Shown: positions 23,500-35,018, numbered from the stretch's first letter. The stretch: DNA of 64,000 nt from Gammaproteobacteria bacterium (GCA_012960535.1 DUBB01000051.1:1-64000), one strand, 5' to 3'. Made by a program: numbers and translations. The notes: a model not told the origin generated them from the letters alone.

Positions 23500-25443
23500 A
23501 TGTCCGACGATAAAACCTACAAGGTCAAAAAAGATAGCCACCACCAGACCCACCTCTCAAACGAGGACTATCTTGAGCTGTATCGTCAATCCATAGAGGA
23601 CCCCACAACATTCTGGGGAGAGCAAGCGGCACAAACGCTTGACTGGTACAAACCTTTTACGGTCACCGGTTCTGGTGACTTCAACAAAGGCACCGCCAGC
23701 TGGTTTACAGACGGGTCACTTAATGCATCCTATAACTGCATCGACCGTCACCTACCAACAAAAGCTGATCAAACAGCCATCATCTGGGAAGGCGATGACC
23801 CCAGTGAATCGAGCCTCATTACCTACGCCGAATTGCATGATAGCGTGTGTCGACTTGCCAATTTGCTCAAAAAACGGGGGATAAAGAAAGGTGATCGCGT
23901 CTGCATCTATATGCCCATGATTCCCGAAGCTGCTTATGCGATGCTGGCCTGTGCAAGAATTGGCGCCATTCACAGCGTCGTGTTCGGGGGCTTTTCGCCT
24001 CAGGCCCTGCAGGACCGAATCCTTGATTCAGACTGTCAGACCGTGATCACGGCAGATGAAGGTCTCCGCGGCGCCAAACCGATTCCTCTGAAAGCCAATA
24101 CCGACATGGCATTAGAGGGCTGCCCCAATGTGCATAGTGTTCTGGTGATAAAGCGTACCGGCGGCAAGGTCAATATGACCCGCAACAGAGATATCTGGTA
24201 TCACGAAGAAATCCAACAGGTAGAACCTCAATGCGAGCCCGAACAGATGGCTAGCGAAGACCCACTATTTATCCTGTATACCTCCGGTTCCACAGGCAAA
24301 CCCAAAGGGGTCCTACATACCACTGGAGGTTATTTATTACAGGCCGCCATGACTCACAAGTACGTTTTTGACTATCATGAAGGTGACGTTTACTGGTGTA
24401 CAGCCGATGTGGGTTGGGTAACGGGTCACTCCTATATTGTCTATGGCCCTCTGGCTAACGCAGCCATTACCCTGATGTTTGAAGGACTACCCACCTATCC
24501 CGATGCATCCCGATGCTGGCAGATCGTAGACAAACACCAGGTAAATATCTTTTACACAGCACCCACCGCGCTTCGCTCCCTAATGGGTCAGGGAGATGGA
24601 TTCGTTCAATCATGTTCCAGGCAAAGCCTGAGAATACTGGGCTCGGTGGGTGAACCCATTAATCCTGAAGCCTGGGAGTGGTATTATCATGTGGTTGGCG
24701 ACAGTCGCTGTCCAATCGTTGACACCTGGTGGCAAACAGAGACTGGTGGCATCATGATTACGCCCCTGCCCGGTGCCACTGACTTAAAACCAGGTTCTGC
24801 TACAAGACCTTTTTTTGGCGTCCAACCTGTCCTTCTTGATCCGGAAGGCTCCATTATCGACGGGCCTGGCTCAGGCAACCTGGCAATTGCAGCTTCCTGG
24901 CCCGGTCAGATAAGAACAGTGTATGGTGACCATCAGCGATGTATGGAGACTTACTACTCAACTTACCCAGGCTATTACTTTACCGGGGATGGCGCCAGGC
25001 GTGACGACGATGGCTATTTCTGGATCACCGGAAGAGTCGATGACGTTCTCAATGTGTCTGGACATCGAATGGGTACTGCCGAAGTGGAAAGCGCTCTGGT
25101 CTTACACGAAAAGGTTGCCGAAGCAGCCGTAGTGGGCTACCCACACAAGGTAAAAGGGCAGGGAATCTATGCCTACGTCACCCTGATGCAGGGAATTGAA
25201 GGAAACGATGAATTAGTAATAGAGCTAAACGACTTGGTTCGTAAGGAAATTGGCGCTATTGCAAGACCCGATATACTTCAATGGGCACCGGGTCTACCCA
25301 AAACTCGGTCTGGCAAAATTATGCGACGGATATTGAGGAAAATTGCTGAAAACGAACTGTCTAACCTTGGCGACACCAGCACGCTTGCTGACCCAAGCGT
25401 TGTTGACGACCTGATTCAAAATAGCCCCGTCGCCGATACATGA
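23500..25443 (+). CDS. acs: acetyl-CoA synthetase (AMP-forming)
   Basis: A 647-residue ANL-superfamily enzyme that makes acetyl-CoA from acetate, ATP and CoA. It has the P-loop [11 protein letters not shown] (260-270), [10 protein letters not shown] for the acyl-adenylate site, [25 protein letters not shown], and the regulatory catalytic lysine K606 in RSGKIMRR, the target of reversible acetylation. The N-terminal FWGEQA and overall length match Acs rather than propionyl-CoA synthetase. The ATG follows AAGGAG by 9 nt. In Pseudomonas acetate use is linked to the CbrAB/Crc system, which is suggestive in view of the neighbouring regulator. Confidence 0.95.
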   Translation: MSDDKTYKVKKDSHHQTHLSNEDYLELYRQSIEDPTTFWGEQAAQTLDWYKPFTVTGSGDFNKGTASWFTDGSLNASYNCIDRHLPTKADQTAIIWEGDDPSESSLITYAELHDSVCRLANLLKKRGIKKGDRVCIYMPMIPEAAYAMLACARIGAIHSVVFGGFSPQALQDRILDSDCQTVITADEGLRGAKPIPLKANTDMALEGCPNVHSVLVIKRTGGKVNMTRNRDIWYHEEIQQVEPQCEPEQMASEDPLFILYTSGSTGKPKGVLHTTGGYLLQAAMTHKYVFDYHEGDVYWCTADVGWVTGHSYIVYGPLANAAITLMFEGLPTYPDASRCWQIVDKHQVNIFYTAPTALRSLMGQGDGFVQSCSRQSLRILGSVGEPINPEAWEWYYHVVGDSRCPIVDTWWQTETGGIMITPLPGATDLKPGSATRPFFGVQPVLLDPEGSIIDGPGSGNLAIAASWPGQIRTVYGDHQRCMETYYSTYPGYYFTGDGARRDDDGYFWITGRVDDVLNVSGHRMGTAEVESALVLHEKVAEAAVVGYPHKVKGQGIYAYVTLMQGIEGNDELVIELNDLVRKEIGAIARPDILQWAPGLPKTRSGKIMRRILRKIAENELSNLGDTSTLADPSVVDDLIQNSPVADT

Positions 25444-25454
25444 CTTTGAGAAAC

Positions 25455-25486
25455 CAGTATCGAAGGCAATAACGCCTTCGATACTG
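25455..25486. terminator. bidirectional hairpin between acs and pnp
   Basis: CAGTATCGAAGGC (25455-25467), loop AATAAC, and GCCTTCGATACTG (25474-25486) form a perfect 13-bp stem between two convergent genes. No strong T run follows on either strand, so it is probably a shared, moderate terminator or a 3'-end stabiliser. Confidence 0.6.
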
Positions 25487-25502
25487 TTACTATGGCAATC
25501 CC

Positions 25503-27770
25503 CTATCTGGCGGGTTTTGCTTCGGTTTCTGTTTCTGCTTCTACTTCCGCTTCTGTTTCTGTTTCTGCTTCTACTTCCGCTTCTGTTTCTGCAGTATCAG
25601 TCGAACCTTCTTCCGCTACCAGTTCAGCAATAGGCTCAGCAGCTGTTTCCGCAGCTTCAACCTCGACTGTCTCGCTCTGGGCATTTTCAGCTTCATCTGC
25701 AGGAACTTCCTTCATTGATAGCTTGATGCGACCACGTTCGGTATCAAGAACGATTACTTTCACTTCCTGACCTTCAGACAGATAGTCAGTCACCTTCTCG
25801 ACCCGTTTGTTGGCTATCTGAGAGATATGAACAAGACCATCTTTTCCGGGAAGGATATTAACAAAAGCACCAAAATCGGCAATCTTTACAACCTTGCCGA
25901 CATAAATCCGCCCGACTTCAGCATCGGCAACAATCGCCTCAATAGCATTCACCGCCGCATCTCGCGATTCAATTCCTTCCCCGAAAATGGTTATGGTTCC
26001 GTCATCCTCAATATCGATAGACGCACCCGTCTCTTCGGTGATACCTCGAATAGTTGCGCCCCCCTTACCAATGACATCGCGGATCTTGTCAGATTCAACC
26101 TTCATGGTTACCATGGCAGGTGCGTTATCAGAAACAGTGTCCCTTGCCCGACCGATAACTTTATTCATTTCTCCAAGGATGTGCAGCCTGGCAGTCCGGG
26201 CCTGCTCAAGCGCCGTCTCCATGATCTGCTCTGTAATACCCTGGATCTTGATATCCATCTGTAGCGCTGTAACACCGGTTTCAGTCCCAGCTACTTTAAA
26301 ATCCATGTCTCCCAGATGATCTTCATCTCCGAGAATGTCTGTGAGTACCGCAAAGTCCTCATCTTCTTTTACCAGACCCATGGCAACACCAGCAACAGGT
26401 GCTTTAATCGGCACGCCAGCATCCATTAAAGCCAGGCTAGCACCACAGACCGAGGCCATCGAAGAAGATCCGTTTGACTCTGTGATCTCCGATACTACGC
26501 GGGTTGTGTAAGGCCATTCGTCCGAATCAGGTAATAACGCGGCAATACCCCGGCGGGCTAAGCGACCATGGCCAATTTCACGACGTTTCGGACCTCCCGA
26601 AAATCCAGTTTCTCCTACACTGTAATGCGGGAAATTATAATGAAGCATGAAACTATCTCGATACGACCCTTGTAGGGCATCAATGATAGCCGCGTCCCGC
26701 ATGGATCCCAACGTAGTGGTAACCAGTGCCTGAGTTTCACCCCGGGTAAAAAGGGCAGAGCCATGGGCTCGATCTAGTAGACCCACTTCTACCTGGATTG
26801 CGCGAACCGTCTTTGTATCGCGACCATCGATTCGAGGTTCACCAGCAATAACGGCCTGGCGAACTGTTTTCTTTTCAATACTTCCAAACACTGCACTCAC
26901 TTCATCTCTATCAGGACCCGCTTCAGCAACAAAACTACCTATGGCTTCTTCTCGGAGGACATCAAGTCGGTCCTGCCGCACCATTTTTTCGGTAATCTTG
27001 TAAGCATCAGCAATCTGTCCGGAAAACTGTTCGGAAACTGCAGAATTCAGTGCTTCATTCTGCGCTGGAAGCTGCCATTGCCATTGGTCGACACCAACTT
27101 CATCGCACAATTCTTTAATGGCTCTAACGACAACCTGCATCTCCTGGTGAGCAAACAAAACGGCACCCAGCATCTGGTCTTCGGTTAATTCCCTGGCTTC
27201 AGATTCAACCATTAATACCGCGGCTTCAGTACCTGCCACCACCATATCCAGATGAGAATCGGCCAAAGCCTCATAACCCGGGTTGAGCAGATAGCCAGCC
27301 TCGGTAAAGCCCACCCTTGCTGCTCCAATAGGGCCAGCAAAAGGCATCCCCGACAGGCTCAGTGCTGCCGATACGCCAATCAAAGCAGGGATATCAGGAT
27401 CGACATCCTTTGGTGCAGAGACCACCTGACAGGTAACCTGAACTTCGTTCATAAATCCTTTCGGGAATAACGGACGAATGGGCCGATCAATTAGTCTTGA
27501 GGTCAGAGTTTCTTTCTCTGAAGGACGACCCTCACGTTTAAAGAAACCACCCGGTATCTTCCCGGCTGCATACGTTTTTTCTTCGTAGTTAACTGTTAAC
27601 GGAAAGAAATCCTGCCCGGATTTCGCTTCTTTACGACCCACTACTGCTATCAAGACGGAGGCTTCAGCCATGGTGACTAAAACCGAAGCCGTCGCTTGAC
27701 GGGCAATTCTTCCTGTCTCTATTACGACTTCCTGGTCGCCATACATAAACATTTTTCTAACTGGATTCAC
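25503..27770 (-). CDS. pnp: polyribonucleotide nucleotidyltransferase (PNPase)
   Basis: A 3'-5' phosphorolytic exoribonuclease of 755 residues and core of the RNA degradosome. It has two RNase PH domains ([16 protein letters not shown] in the first; [13 protein letters not shown], and [15 protein letters not shown] with active-site Asp, in the second), a KH domain ([20 protein letters not shown]) and an S1 domain ([28 protein letters not shown]). I choose the GTG at 27770, 6-7 nt after GGAG, which aligns with E. coli PNPase; the frame is open 12 nt further. The C-terminus is an unusual Glu/Ala/Thr-rich acidic tail of about 50 residues, encoded partly by a duplicated 30-bp unit. Confidence 0.96.
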   Translation of the reverse strand: MNPVRKMFMYGDQEVVIETGRIARQATASVLVTMAEASVLIAVVGRKEAKSGQDFFPLTVNYEEKTYAAGKIPGGFFKREGRPSEKETLTSRLIDRPIRPLFPKGFMNEVQVTCQVVSAPKDVDPDIPALIGVSAALSLSGMPFAGPIGAARVGFTEAGYLLNPGYEALADSHLDMVVAGTEAAVLMVESEARELTEDQMLGAVLFAHQEMQVVVRAIKELCDEVGVDQWQWQLPAQNEALNSAVSEQFSGQIADAYKITEKMVRQDRLDVLREEAIGSFVAEAGPDRDEVSAVFGSIEKKTVRQAVIAGEPRIDGRDTKTVRAIQVEVGLLDRAHGSALFTRGETQALVTTTLGSMRDAAIIDALQGSYRDSFMLHYNFPHYSVGETGFSGGPKRREIGHGRLARRGIAALLPDSDEWPYTTRVVSEITESNGSSSMASVCGASLALMDAGVPIKAPVAGVAMGLVKEDEDFAVLTDILGDEDHLGDMDFKVAGTETGVTALQMDIKIQGITEQIMETALEQARTARLHILGEMNKVIGRARDTVSDNAPAMVTMKVESDKIRDVIGKGGATIRGITEETGASIDIEDDGTITIFGEGIESRDAAVNAIEAIVADAEVGRIYVGKVVKIADFGAFVNILPGKDGLVHISQIANKRVEKVTDYLSEGQEVKVIVLDTERGRIKLSMKEVPADEAENAQSETVEVEAAETAAEPIAELVAEEGSTDTAETEAEVEAETETEAEVEAETETEAKPAR
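25531..25590. repeat. 30-bp exact tandem duplication in the pnp 3' end
   Basis: The 30 bases at 25531-25560 are repeated without change at 25561-25590, in frame. On the pnp strand each unit adds ten residues of Glu/Ala/Thr/Val ([14 protein letters not shown]) to the acidic tail. Partial copies continue on both sides. Confidence 0.92.
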
Positions 27771-27800
27771 ATTTTTCTCCAATAAAATAACTCGATTAGA

Positions 27801-28070
27801 CTATCTTCGTAGACCCAACCGCTTAATAAGCTGAGAATATCTATCTGTACTCTTACTTCTTAAATAATTCAGCAGTTTCCTTCTTTGACTTACCATCCTC
27901 AGTAATCCAACACGAGAATGATGATCATGATTGTGTGCTTGAAAATGCGCTTGCAATTTTTCAATATTGGCTGTTAGTAATGCCACCTGCACCTCCGGCG
28001 AACCTGTATCCTGTTCAGACGTTTGAAAATCCTTAACGATCGCCGATTTTTCTTCGTTTGATAAAGCCAT
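27801..28070 (-). CDS. rpsO: 30S ribosomal protein S15
   Basis: An 89-residue S15 with the family segments [41 protein letters not shown] and [13 protein letters not shown]. It binds the central domain of 16S rRNA and helps form an intersubunit bridge. It is followed by pnp after 30 nt, the conserved rpsO-pnp arrangement. Its leader contains TTGCC/GGCAA arms near 28095-28110 that could take part in S15 autoregulation, but I cannot confirm a pseudoknot. Confidence 0.98.
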   Translation of the reverse strand: MALSNEEKSAIVKDFQTSEQDTGSPEVQVALLTANIEKLQAHFQAHNHDHHSRVGLLRMVSQRRKLLNYLRSKSTDRYSQLIKRLGLRR

Positions 28071-28149
28071 CCTGGCCTCCCTTAATATGCTTGCCTTATC
28101 CAGGCAACATTTATGTTAATAGGCACGTCCGCGCATATTTGCAGACACC

Positions 28150-29088
28150 CTACTCCTTTTGTGTCGCGACTAATCTTCGCGGCGCAATTCTACCATCATC
28201 GAGTATCTCTCCCACACCGATGAAATTACTATCGTCCTCTACTTCAGAAAAAAGACTAACCCAGCCCGACACAGGCGAATTCGGAACCTGTACTGGCTGC
28301 CCCTGCATCAAATACGATGCTGTTAGTTCTGAAAGAACTGACCGTGGCCAGTCACTTACCGCCGCACTGACAGAAAGTAGCGCTTGGTCCATCACCGCTT
28401 CGGCCTGTTCCTTTAAACCGGTCACTTCAGCCATGGTGAGACTATCATCAATCTCAAAAGGGCCTGCTCTCAATCTGCGTAAAGCTGCCACATGTGCGCC
28501 GCAACCTAAATCCTCTCCTATATCCTGCGCCAAAGTTCTGACATAGGTTCCCTTGCTGCAATCGATGTCTAAAACCAGTATGTTTTCATCAAATTCCATC
28601 AACTGCAAACTTGCAATTCTAATTTTCCGCGCCTTTCGTTCTACTTCTATGCCCTGCCTTGCTAATTTATAAAGTGGCTGGCCATTTTGTTTAATCGCTG
28701 AAAACATGGAAGGAATCTGTTCAATCTCCCCAATATATTTAGAGAGAACGAACTCAAGGTCATCCCGAGTTCTCCTTGCCACAGGTCGAGTCCGGGTTAT
28801 CTCACCCTCTGAATCTCCTGTCGTTGTACTGACGCCTAACTGCAATGTCGCCAGATAGCGCTTATCCGCTTCGAGAAGGTATCTGGAAAATTTGGTTGCT
28901 TCTCCAAAACAGATTGGCAGAACACCTGTAGCAATCGGATCAAGACTGCCGGTATGGCCAGCTTTTTCAGCACCATAAAGACGCTTGACCTGTTGCAGCG
29001 CGCCATTTGACGTTATTCCCTGAGGTTTGTCCAGCAATAATATGCCATTAACCGGGCGGCCCTTCCTTTTAACCCTAGATTTCGTCAT
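28150..29088 (-). CDS. truB: tRNA pseudouridine-55 synthase
   Basis: A 312-residue enzyme that isomerises U55 in the T-loop of tRNAs. It has GILLLDKPQGITSN (motif I), the catalytic Asp D50 in HTGSLDPIATG, GTYVRTLAQDIG, and a C-terminal PUA-like part. It overlaps the end of rbfA by 14 nt and precedes rpsO by 79 nt in the standard nusA-infB-rbfA-truB-rpsO order. Confidence 0.97.
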   Translation of the reverse strand: MTKSRVKRKGRPVNGILLLDKPQGITSNGALQQVKRLYGAEKAGHTGSLDPIATGVLPICFGEATKFSRYLLEADKRYLATLQLGVSTTTGDSEGEITRTRPVARRTRDDLEFVLSKYIGEIEQIPSMFSAIKQNGQPLYKLARQGIEVERKARKIRIASLQLMEFDENILVLDIDCSKGTYVRTLAQDIGEDLGCGAHVAALRRLRAGPFEIDDSLTMAEVTGLKEQAEAVMDQALLSVSAAVSDWPRSVLSELTASYLMQGQPVQVPNSPVSGWVSLFSEVEDDSNFIGVGEILDDGRIAPRRLVATQKE

Positions 29089-29452
29089 CAGCCGCTTCAG
29101 TCAGCCCCTTACTTGATGCCGCTTTGATCGCAGCCGATATTCGAGCACCATCCACCAACGACTTATCGTAATGAAATCTCAACTTGGGGGTTATCCTGGT
29201 ATTCAGCATGCTGGCTAATTGTTTTCGAAGATAACTGGCCGAATTATTAAGCAATTGTTCAGTCTGCTTATCTTTACAGTCAGGAAATACAGTGAAGTAA
29301 ACGTCAGCAAAAGCCAGATCGCGAGATACTTTCGCTTCGTTGATAGTCACCATCCCTAATCTTGGATCATTCAACTCTCTTTGTACCAACACAGCTAAAT
29401 TCTTCTGAATATGATCTGCAACGCGATCAGTCCTATTGAAATTAGCTTTCAT
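29075..29452 (-). CDS. rbfA: ribosome-binding factor A
   Basis: A 125-residue KH-like protein that helps mature the 5' end of 16S rRNA in the 30S subunit, important at low temperature. It has RTDRVADHIQKNLAVLVQRELNDPRLG, a central strand VSRDLAFADVYFTVF and TPKLRFHYDKSLVDGARI. The gene lies 19 nt after infB, and its 3' end contains the truB start. Confidence 0.96.
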   Translation of the reverse strand: MKANFNRTDRVADHIQKNLAVLVQRELNDPRLGMVTINEAKVSRDLAFADVYFTVFPDCKDKQTEQLLNNSASYLRKQLASMLNTRITPKLRFHYDKSLVDGARISAAIKAASSKGLTEAADDEI

Positions 29453-29471
29453 CTCTTCTTACTCTGGCGGG

Positions 29472-32051
29472 TCAAAGCTGCCTGGCTACTTCCTTGATAT
29501 CAAAGACTTCAATCTGATCCTTGACTTGCACATCATTGTAATTCTTAACACCAATACCACATTCGGTTCCGCTTCGAACGGTGTTAACTTCTTCCTTAAA
29601 ATGCCGCAATGATTCTAATTCGCCTTCAAATATAACAATATTGTCACGCAAGACTCTGATTTTCTTATGCCTCTCTATGGCGCCTTCCATTACCATGCAA
29701 CCCGCTATAGAGCCGAATTTCTTACTGTCAAAAACATCCTTGACTTCAGCAATACCAATAATGTCCTCCCTGATTTCAGGGTCCAGCATACCACTCAGAG
29801 CCGCTTTGACATCGTCAACAAGATCATAGATTACCTTGTAATAACGCAGATCAATTCCTTCAGCTTCGACTATCTTCTTGGCTGAATTCTCTGCTCGGAC
29901 ATTAAAACCAAATACCACCGCCTCGGAGGTAATAGCATAGTTAACGTCTGAATCAGAGATACCACCGACACCAGAAAAAACAACATTAACCTTAACCTCA
30001 TCATTGCCCAGCTCAGATAGCGCGGAAACAATTGCTTCCAAAGAACCTCTAACATCTGTCTTAACAACAATATTTAACGCTTTAACCTCTGCTTCGCCGA
30101 AACTTGCCAATAAGTTGTCCAGAGAAACAACGGGTGTAGAGAGCCGTTGTGCGTTGACTTTACTGCGGCGAAATTGGGCCACTTCTCTGGCTGTCTTTTC
30201 GTCTTTTGTGACCGTAAAAGTATCCCCTGCCGCTGGAGTACCATCCAATCCCAACAGAGATACAGGTGTTGCTGGGCCTGCCTTATTCACCTTCTTGCCA
30301 TGCTCATCGTTAATCGCTCGTGCGCGGCCATAGTTTTCGCCGGCAACAACAACGTCTCCCTGCTCGAGCGTACCATTTTGAATCAACAGCGTTGCGACTG
30401 CGCCACGACCTTTTTCAAGGCGTGACTCAATTATAATACCTTGGGCAGTGCCTTCGATGTGAGCATTGAGTTCCAACAATTCAGCTTGTAACAAAACGGC
30501 TTCCAGCAGTGCGTCAATACCTTCACCAGTCATTGCTGAGACAGGAATGAACTGGGTATCACCACCCCAATCTTCAGGAATAACCTCTTTTGCCGCTAGT
30601 TCGGATTTAACTCTTTCCTGATCCGCGCCTTCCAGGTCTATTTTATTAATTGCTACAACAATGGGTACGCCGGCAGACCGAGCATGAGTAACTGCTTCTT
30701 CGGTCTGCGGCATGACACCGTCATCGGCGGCCACCACAAGAATAACAATATCCGTACAATCTGCACCTCTTGCACGCATAGCCGTAAACGCAGCGTGGCC
30801 CGGGGTATCAATAAAACAGATTTCACCATGATCGGTGTGAACCCGATAGGCACCGATATGCTGTGTAATGCCGCCTGCTTCACCACTTGCTACCTGCGCT
30901 TTACGTATATGGTCTAAAAGAGATGTCTTGCCGTGATCAACATGCCCCATCACCGTTACTATCGGCGCCCTTGGCTGAGCTTCAGTTTTGTATACAATGG
31001 TTTCGGTTAGCGTATTTTCAATATCATCAGCATCAATGACTTTCACTGTATGACCATATTCCTCTACCACAAGCTTGGCGGTTTCCTGATCAATTGATTC
31101 ATTTATATTGACCATGACGTCCAAACTCATCAAATATTTAATGACGTCACGAGCCTTTACAGAGATGCGCTGCGACAGTTGTTGCACAGTGATTGATTTA
31201 CCTAGTTCTACTTCACGGGCCTGATGTTCAGTTGGCGCATTAAACTGATGCTGGCGCCCTCCTTTTGGAGATACCGCCCGTTTACTTCTTGCGCCGCCGG
31301 ATAGTCCAAGTGTTGTTGGTGCGGCCTCATCCCCTGTTTCAGGCGTTACAAGGATTTCTTCAACCTCTTCACTGAGTAATTCTTCAACTCGTTTTTTCCG
31401 ATTACCATGTTTGGCTTTCTTCTGCTGAACGTCTTCTACATCAAGATCACTGCGGTCACGCTTATCTTTACGCGAACTCGGTTTGTCTTCTGCTTCTTTG
31501 TCCGCTTCTGCTTTTAGCGCTTTAGCTTTTGCCGTTCCAGCCTTCCTGGTTTTTTCTAGGTTTTCCGCAGCTTCCTTCGCCTTAAGTTCTGCTTCTTTTT
31601 CAAGGGCTTCCTGGCGGCGTTTTTCTGCTTCTAGTTCAGCCTCAGCATGGGCCGCTTTGCGAATTGCTTCAGCATCAGGAACGACTTCTGCAACCGCTGC
31701 GGTACTGTCACGGGAAGGTGCTTCGATATCTTCTGCGGCAGGGGCCTGGTCATCCCGACGAACGTAGGTTCGCTTCTTCCTCACCTCTACATTGACGGTT
31801 CTACCACGACCAGCACTTCCTCCGGCTTTAATAGTACTAACCGTACGACGCTTCAAAGTGATTTTCTTGGGACCTTCCCCAGTTTCACCGTGACTGCGTT
31901 TAAGATGAGATAGCAATTTTTCCTTCTCGGTTTCAGTCACCGAATCGGTTTCTGCCTTATGAGGCAGGTCTGCTTCATTCATCTGCTGCAATAAACGGTC
32001 AACCGGCGTACCCACTGTTTCAGCCAACTGTTTTACCGTCGTCTCAGCCAT
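29472..32051 (-). CDS. infB: translation initiation factor IF-2
   Basis: An 859-residue GTPase that places fMet-tRNA on the 30S subunit. It begins with an IF2-N domain ([17 protein letters not shown]) and a long charged Lys/Glu/Ala-rich linker (about 60-280), then a second IF2-N copy ([23 protein letters not shown]). The G domain has GHVDHGKT (369-376), DTPGH (415-419) and NKID (469-472), followed by domains II-IV with the fMet-binding C-terminal barrel. Length is in the normal gammaproteobacterial range. Confidence 0.98.
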   Translation of the reverse strand: MAETTVKQLAETVGTPVDRLLQQMNEADLPHKAETDSVTETEKEKLLSHLKRSHGETGEGPKKITLKRRTVSTIKAGGSAGRGRTVNVEVRKKRTYVRRDDQAPAAEDIEAPSRDSTAAVAEVVPDAEAIRKAAHAEAELEAEKRRQEALEKEAELKAKEAAENLEKTRKAGTAKAKALKAEADKEAEDKPSSRKDKRDRSDLDVEDVQQKKAKHGNRKKRVEELLSEEVEEILVTPETGDEAAPTTLGLSGGARSKRAVSPKGGRQHQFNAPTEHQAREVELGKSITVQQLSQRISVKARDVIKYLMSLDVMVNINESIDQETAKLVVEEYGHTVKVIDADDIENTLTETIVYKTEAQPRAPIVTVMGHVDHGKTSLLDHIRKAQVASGEAGGITQHIGAYRVHTDHGEICFIDTPGHAAFTAMRARGADCTDIVILVVAADDGVMPQTEEAVTHARSAGVPIVVAINKIDLEGADQERVKSELAAKEVIPEDWGGDTQFIPVSAMTGEGIDALLEAVLLQAELLELNAHIEGTAQGIIIESRLEKGRGAVATLLIQNGTLEQGDVVVAGENYGRARAINDEHGKKVNKAGPATPVSLLGLDGTPAAGDTFTVTKDEKTAREVAQFRRSKVNAQRLSTPVVSLDNLLASFGEAEVKALNIVVKTDVRGSLEAIVSALSELGNDEVKVNVVFSGVGGISDSDVNYAITSEAVVFGFNVRAENSAKKIVEAEGIDLRYYKVIYDLVDDVKAALSGMLDPEIREDIIGIAEVKDVFDSKKFGSIAGCMVMEGAIERHKKIRVLRDNIVIFEGELESLRHFKEEVNTVRSGTECGIGVKNYNDVQVKDQIEVFDIKEVARQL

Positions 32052-32112
32052 CTTTTATTCCTTATCGGTTAAGCCTAAATCGAATCGAGCCCAACTCGCT
32101 TCCTGCAATCCC

Positions 32113-33597
32113 TCATTCAAACCACGGTGCTCTTGCAGTCATAATAATTTCCCCTGCAAAGGTTTCCGTCATATCTTGTATATCAATCAAATCATCTATC
32201 GCCTGCTCAGCAAGATCTTCCATGGAGATAATCCCAATCGCGGCCAGTTGATAAGCCAAACGAGTATTCATGCCTTCCATGGTCAACAGGTCTTCTGCTG
32301 GTTCTGCATTGCTTCGATTTGCCTCATCAGTTAATTCCAGAGTTGTCAGCGCATTTTTGGCCCGGGTTCGCAGTTCCTCAACAATGTCGATATCGAAACC
32401 TTCTATATCAACCATCTCGTCAATAGGAACATAAGCTATTTCTTCGAGTGAACTAAACCCTTCCTCGACCAGAACGATAGCCACATCTTCATCAACATCT
32501 AGTTTGTCCATGAATTCAGTAACAACCGCACCAGACTCCTGCTCTTGCTTTTCTGATGCTTCTTCTTCGGTCATGATATTCAAAACCCAGCCTGTTAATT
32601 CGCTAGCCAGTTTCACGTTTTGACCGCCTCGGCCAATTGCCTGAGCGAGGTTATCCTCTGATACAGCAATGTCCATGCTGTGGGTTTCTTCATCTACAAC
32701 AATCGAGACAACCTCTGCCGGCGCCATCGCGTTTATAGCTAACTGGGCTATATTGTCATCCCATAAAACGATGTCAATTCGCTCGTTGCCTAATTCGCCT
32801 GAGACCGCCTGGACCCTGGATCCTCGCATCCCAACGCATGCCCCAACTGGATCAATTCTTCCATCATTGGTTTTCACAGCAATTTTTGCACGAGAGCCCG
32901 GATCTCTAGCTGATGCCAGGATTTCAATGATGCCATCAGACACTTCAGGCACCTCTATCTTAAACAGCTCGGTTAAAACCTCTGCAGATGTACGAGTCAT
33001 TGCCAACTGAGGACCTCGAGCTTCTGGCCTGACTTCCTTTAACAGCGCACGCAATCGATCACCAATACGAAAAGTCTCACGGGGTATCCACTCTTCGCGC
33101 GGCAGTATTGCTTCCGCATTATTGCCCAAATCAATGATAACTGCTTCACGAGTGACTTTCTTGACCTGACCGTTCAGTAACTCGCCAATTTTCGGGCGAT
33201 AAGCGTCAACAACCTGGGCTCGCTCTGCTTCCCTTACCTTCTGAACAATGACCTGCTTCGCTGTTTGTGCGGCAATCCTACCAAACTCAACTGACTCAAT
33301 GGGGATCTCAAAAATGTCACCGCCTACCAGGCCTGCTTGTCGATCTTGCGCTTGAAGAATTGACAGCTGAGCCCCAGGAAACTCTAGCTCTTCATCATCG
33401 GCCATCACTGTCCAACGCTGAAATGAATCATACAGTCCTGTGGTCCTATCAATTGCAACTCTTATGTCTACTTCTTCCGCATATCGTCTTTTTGTCGCGG
33501 TCGCAAGAGCCACTTCCAGAGCCTCAAATATGATTTCTTCTGAAACACCTTTCTCATTCGAAACAGATTCGACTACCAATAGAATTTCTTTGCTCAT
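32113..33597 (-). CDS. nusA: transcription termination/antitermination factor NusA
   Basis: A 494-residue RNA-polymerase-binding protein. The N-terminal RNAP-binding domain is followed by an S1 domain ([27 protein letters not shown]), two KH domains ([26 protein letters not shown] and [18 protein letters not shown]) and two C-terminal acidic repeats ([16 protein letters not shown] and [15 protein letters not shown]), as in E. coli, where these repeats regulate RNA binding. It modulates pausing, intrinsic termination and rRNA antitermination. It lies between rimP and infB. Confidence 0.98.
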   Translation of the reverse strand: MSKEILLVVESVSNEKGVSEEIIFEALEVALATATKRRYAEEVDIRVAIDRTTGLYDSFQRWTVMADDEELEFPGAQLSILQAQDRQAGLVGGDIFEIPIESVEFGRIAAQTAKQVIVQKVREAERAQVVDAYRPKIGELLNGQVKKVTREAVIIDLGNNAEAILPREEWIPRETFRIGDRLRALLKEVRPEARGPQLAMTRTSAEVLTELFKIEVPEVSDGIIEILASARDPGSRAKIAVKTNDGRIDPVGACVGMRGSRVQAVSGELGNERIDIVLWDDNIAQLAINAMAPAEVVSIVVDEETHSMDIAVSEDNLAQAIGRGGQNVKLASELTGWVLNIMTEEEASEKQEQESGAVVTEFMDKLDVDEDVAIVLVEEGFSSLEEIAYVPIDEMVDIEGFDIDIVEELRTRAKNALTTLELTDEANRSNAEPAEDLLTMEGMNTRLAYQLAAIGIISMEDLAEQAIDDLIDIQDMTETFAGEIIMTARAPWFE

Positions 33598-33631
33598 TAC
33601 AATGTCTCTAAGTCATTTCCTCGCCAAACCC

Positions 33632-34084
33632 CTACTCGGTTTCGACGATAATATTTGCTCTTTCAATCCCTTCCACAGGGAGTAAAACCTCTTCTTCATC
33701 TATCCGCAAAACGACCTGCTCGTCTTCAAGGCCACACAACCGTCCTCTAAAGCGACGTCTGCCCTCAAACGGGACTCGCAAGCTCAATTTAATCATGGCA
33801 CCTTTAAAAAGCTCATAGTGCTCAGCTTTAAACAAACGCCGGTCCATACCCGGTGATGACACCTCAAGGGTATATTCACCTGCTATCAAATCTTCAACAT
33901 CCAGTAGACTACTGACCTGTCGACTTACTTTCACACAATCCTCAATACTGATGCCTTCCTCGGAGTCGATATACACCTTCAATAACGACCGTCTTCCCTG
34001 AGAGATCTGCTCCACGCCCCAAAGAACGCAATTCATTTCTTTCGCAACAGGCCCGATCAGTTTTTCTAACCTCGTCTCCGCCAC
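33632..34084 (-). CDS. rimP: ribosome maturation factor RimP
   Basis: A 150-residue protein needed for 30S subunit maturation. It has LEKLIGPVAKEMNCVLWGVEQ, SIEDCVKVSRQVSSLLD, and the well-conserved YTLEVSSPGMDRRLF linking its two domains. The start is GTG with AGGAG 11 nt upstream. It heads the rimP-nusA-infB operon downstream of the initiator tRNA gene, the same order as E. coli metY-rimP-nusA. Confidence 0.96.
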   Translation of the reverse strand: MAETRLEKLIGPVAKEMNCVLWGVEQISQGRRSLLKVYIDSEEGISIEDCVKVSRQVSSLLDVEDLIAGEYTLEVSSPGMDRRLFKAEHYELFKGAMIKLSLRVPFEGRRRFRGRLCGLEDEQVVLRIDEEEVLLPVEGIERANIIVETE

Positions 34085-34101
34085 AATTTCAACATTCTCC
34101 T

Positions 34102-34168
34102 AAAAAATTAGGATTATTTTCTATCCCAAACCATGAAACATTTTTTATCCAAAAAATTAGGATTATTT
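34102..34168. repeat. two copies of an 18-bp repeat upstream of rimP
   Basis: AAAAAATTAGGATTATTT occurs at 34102-34119 and again at 34151-34168, 49 bp apart. The flanks are also similar (CTATCC and CTGTCC follow). The first copy is part of a palindrome TCCTAA-AAAA-TTAGGA. Both copies lie in the leader between the tRNA-fMet terminator and the rimP start. Their role is unknown. Confidence 0.8.
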
Positions 34169-34290
34169 CCTGTCCTCAAATTCTATATCCAATCCTTCAA
34201 CCACTTATTTCTGCTAAAAAAAATGGGCATACTTGCCCACTTTTCGATGGTTAGACTTAAACTAACCTACTTTTATGCCTCTTTTAGAGA

Positions 34291-34318
34291 CTAATAAAAA
34301 GCCCCTCATAGGGGCTTT
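34291..34318 (-). terminator. rho-independent terminator downstream of tRNA-fMet
   Basis: On the minus strand AAAGCCCCT, loop ATG, and AGGGGCTTT form a 9-bp GC-rich stem followed by TTATTAG, 10 nt after the tRNA 3' end. Readthrough into rimP would be needed if the operon has no promoter of its own further down. Confidence 0.75.
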
Positions 34319-34327
34319 CCAAAATTG

Positions 34328-34404
<77 letters not shown>

Positions 34405-34526
34405 TCAACAAGGGCAGGAATTATATGTGCGTTGCACTAGGTGGTCAACACATTGCTGGTGTTTTGTTTAAATGAATTAGCTACAGATAGCGATTTGCAA
34501 CAGGCCAGAGCGGCAATAGAAGAAAG

Positions 34527-34613
34527 TGGTGCCGAAGAGAGGACTTGAACCTCCACGGGGTTACCCCCACTACCCCCTCAAGGTAGCGTGTCTACCAATT
34601 CCACCACTTCGGC
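34527..34613 (-). tRNA. tRNA-Leu (anticodon GAG)
   Basis: An 87-nt class II tRNA with encoded CCA and a long variable arm (GGGGGTAACCCC-type hairpin). The acceptor stem is GCCGAAG/CTTCGGC, and the anticodon stem CTACC/GGTAG encloses TTGAGGG, so the anticodon is GAG. It lies between secG and tRNA-fMet, the same order as E. coli secG-leuU-metY. Confidence 0.97.
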
Positions 34614-34622
34614 ATTTTTATC

Positions 34623-35000
34623 TTATTCTACTGGCACTGCTGGTATTTCTGAATCAAAACTTTCGGAATCTACACGACTCGGTATTTCTGCCGGTATAAC
34701 AACTTCCGCTGATGATTCGATTTCCGGCATACCTAATGCGACCACTTGTTCGGAGCGCTGCTTGGCAACATAAGCAAGTGAAAAACTCGTCAGGAAAAAA
34801 GCGATCGCTATCCAAGTGGTGAGCCTGGTCAGGAAATTCCCTGCACCACCGCTACCGAATACGGTTCCAGAAGCGCCTGAGCCAAAACCAGCCCCCATAT
34901 CAGAGCCTTTTCCATGCTGAATCAATACCAGACCAATAACTGCAACTGCTGCAATCACGTGGACAATCAATACCAGCGATTCAAATAAGTCTAAATCCAT
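34623..35000 (-). CDS. secG: preprotein translocase subunit SecG
   Basis: A 125-residue inner-membrane protein of the SecYEG channel. It has two membrane helices (about residues 5-25 and 55-75) joined by the conserved cytoplasmic loop with GKGSDMGAGFGSGASGTVFGSGGAGNFL, given here only as the family mark GADMGA/GSGASGTVFGS. The C-terminal tail is acidic and Pro/Ser-rich. tpiA lies 18 nt upstream and tRNA-Leu 9 nt downstream, as in other Gammaproteobacteria. Confidence 0.95.
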   Translation of the reverse strand: MDLDLFESLVLIVHVIAAVAVIGLVLIQHGKGSDMGAGFGSGASGTVFGSGGAGNFLTRLTTWIAIAFFLTSFSLAYVAKQRSEQVVALGMPEIESSAEVVIPAEIPSRVDSESFDSEIPAVPVE

Positions 35001-35018
35001 TCTTAATCAACCTAATTT

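Noticed and set aside
25492..25770. Ser/Ala/Val-rich ORF antisense to the pnp 3' end
   Set aside because: It results from reading the tandem repeat of the acidic tail on the other strand.
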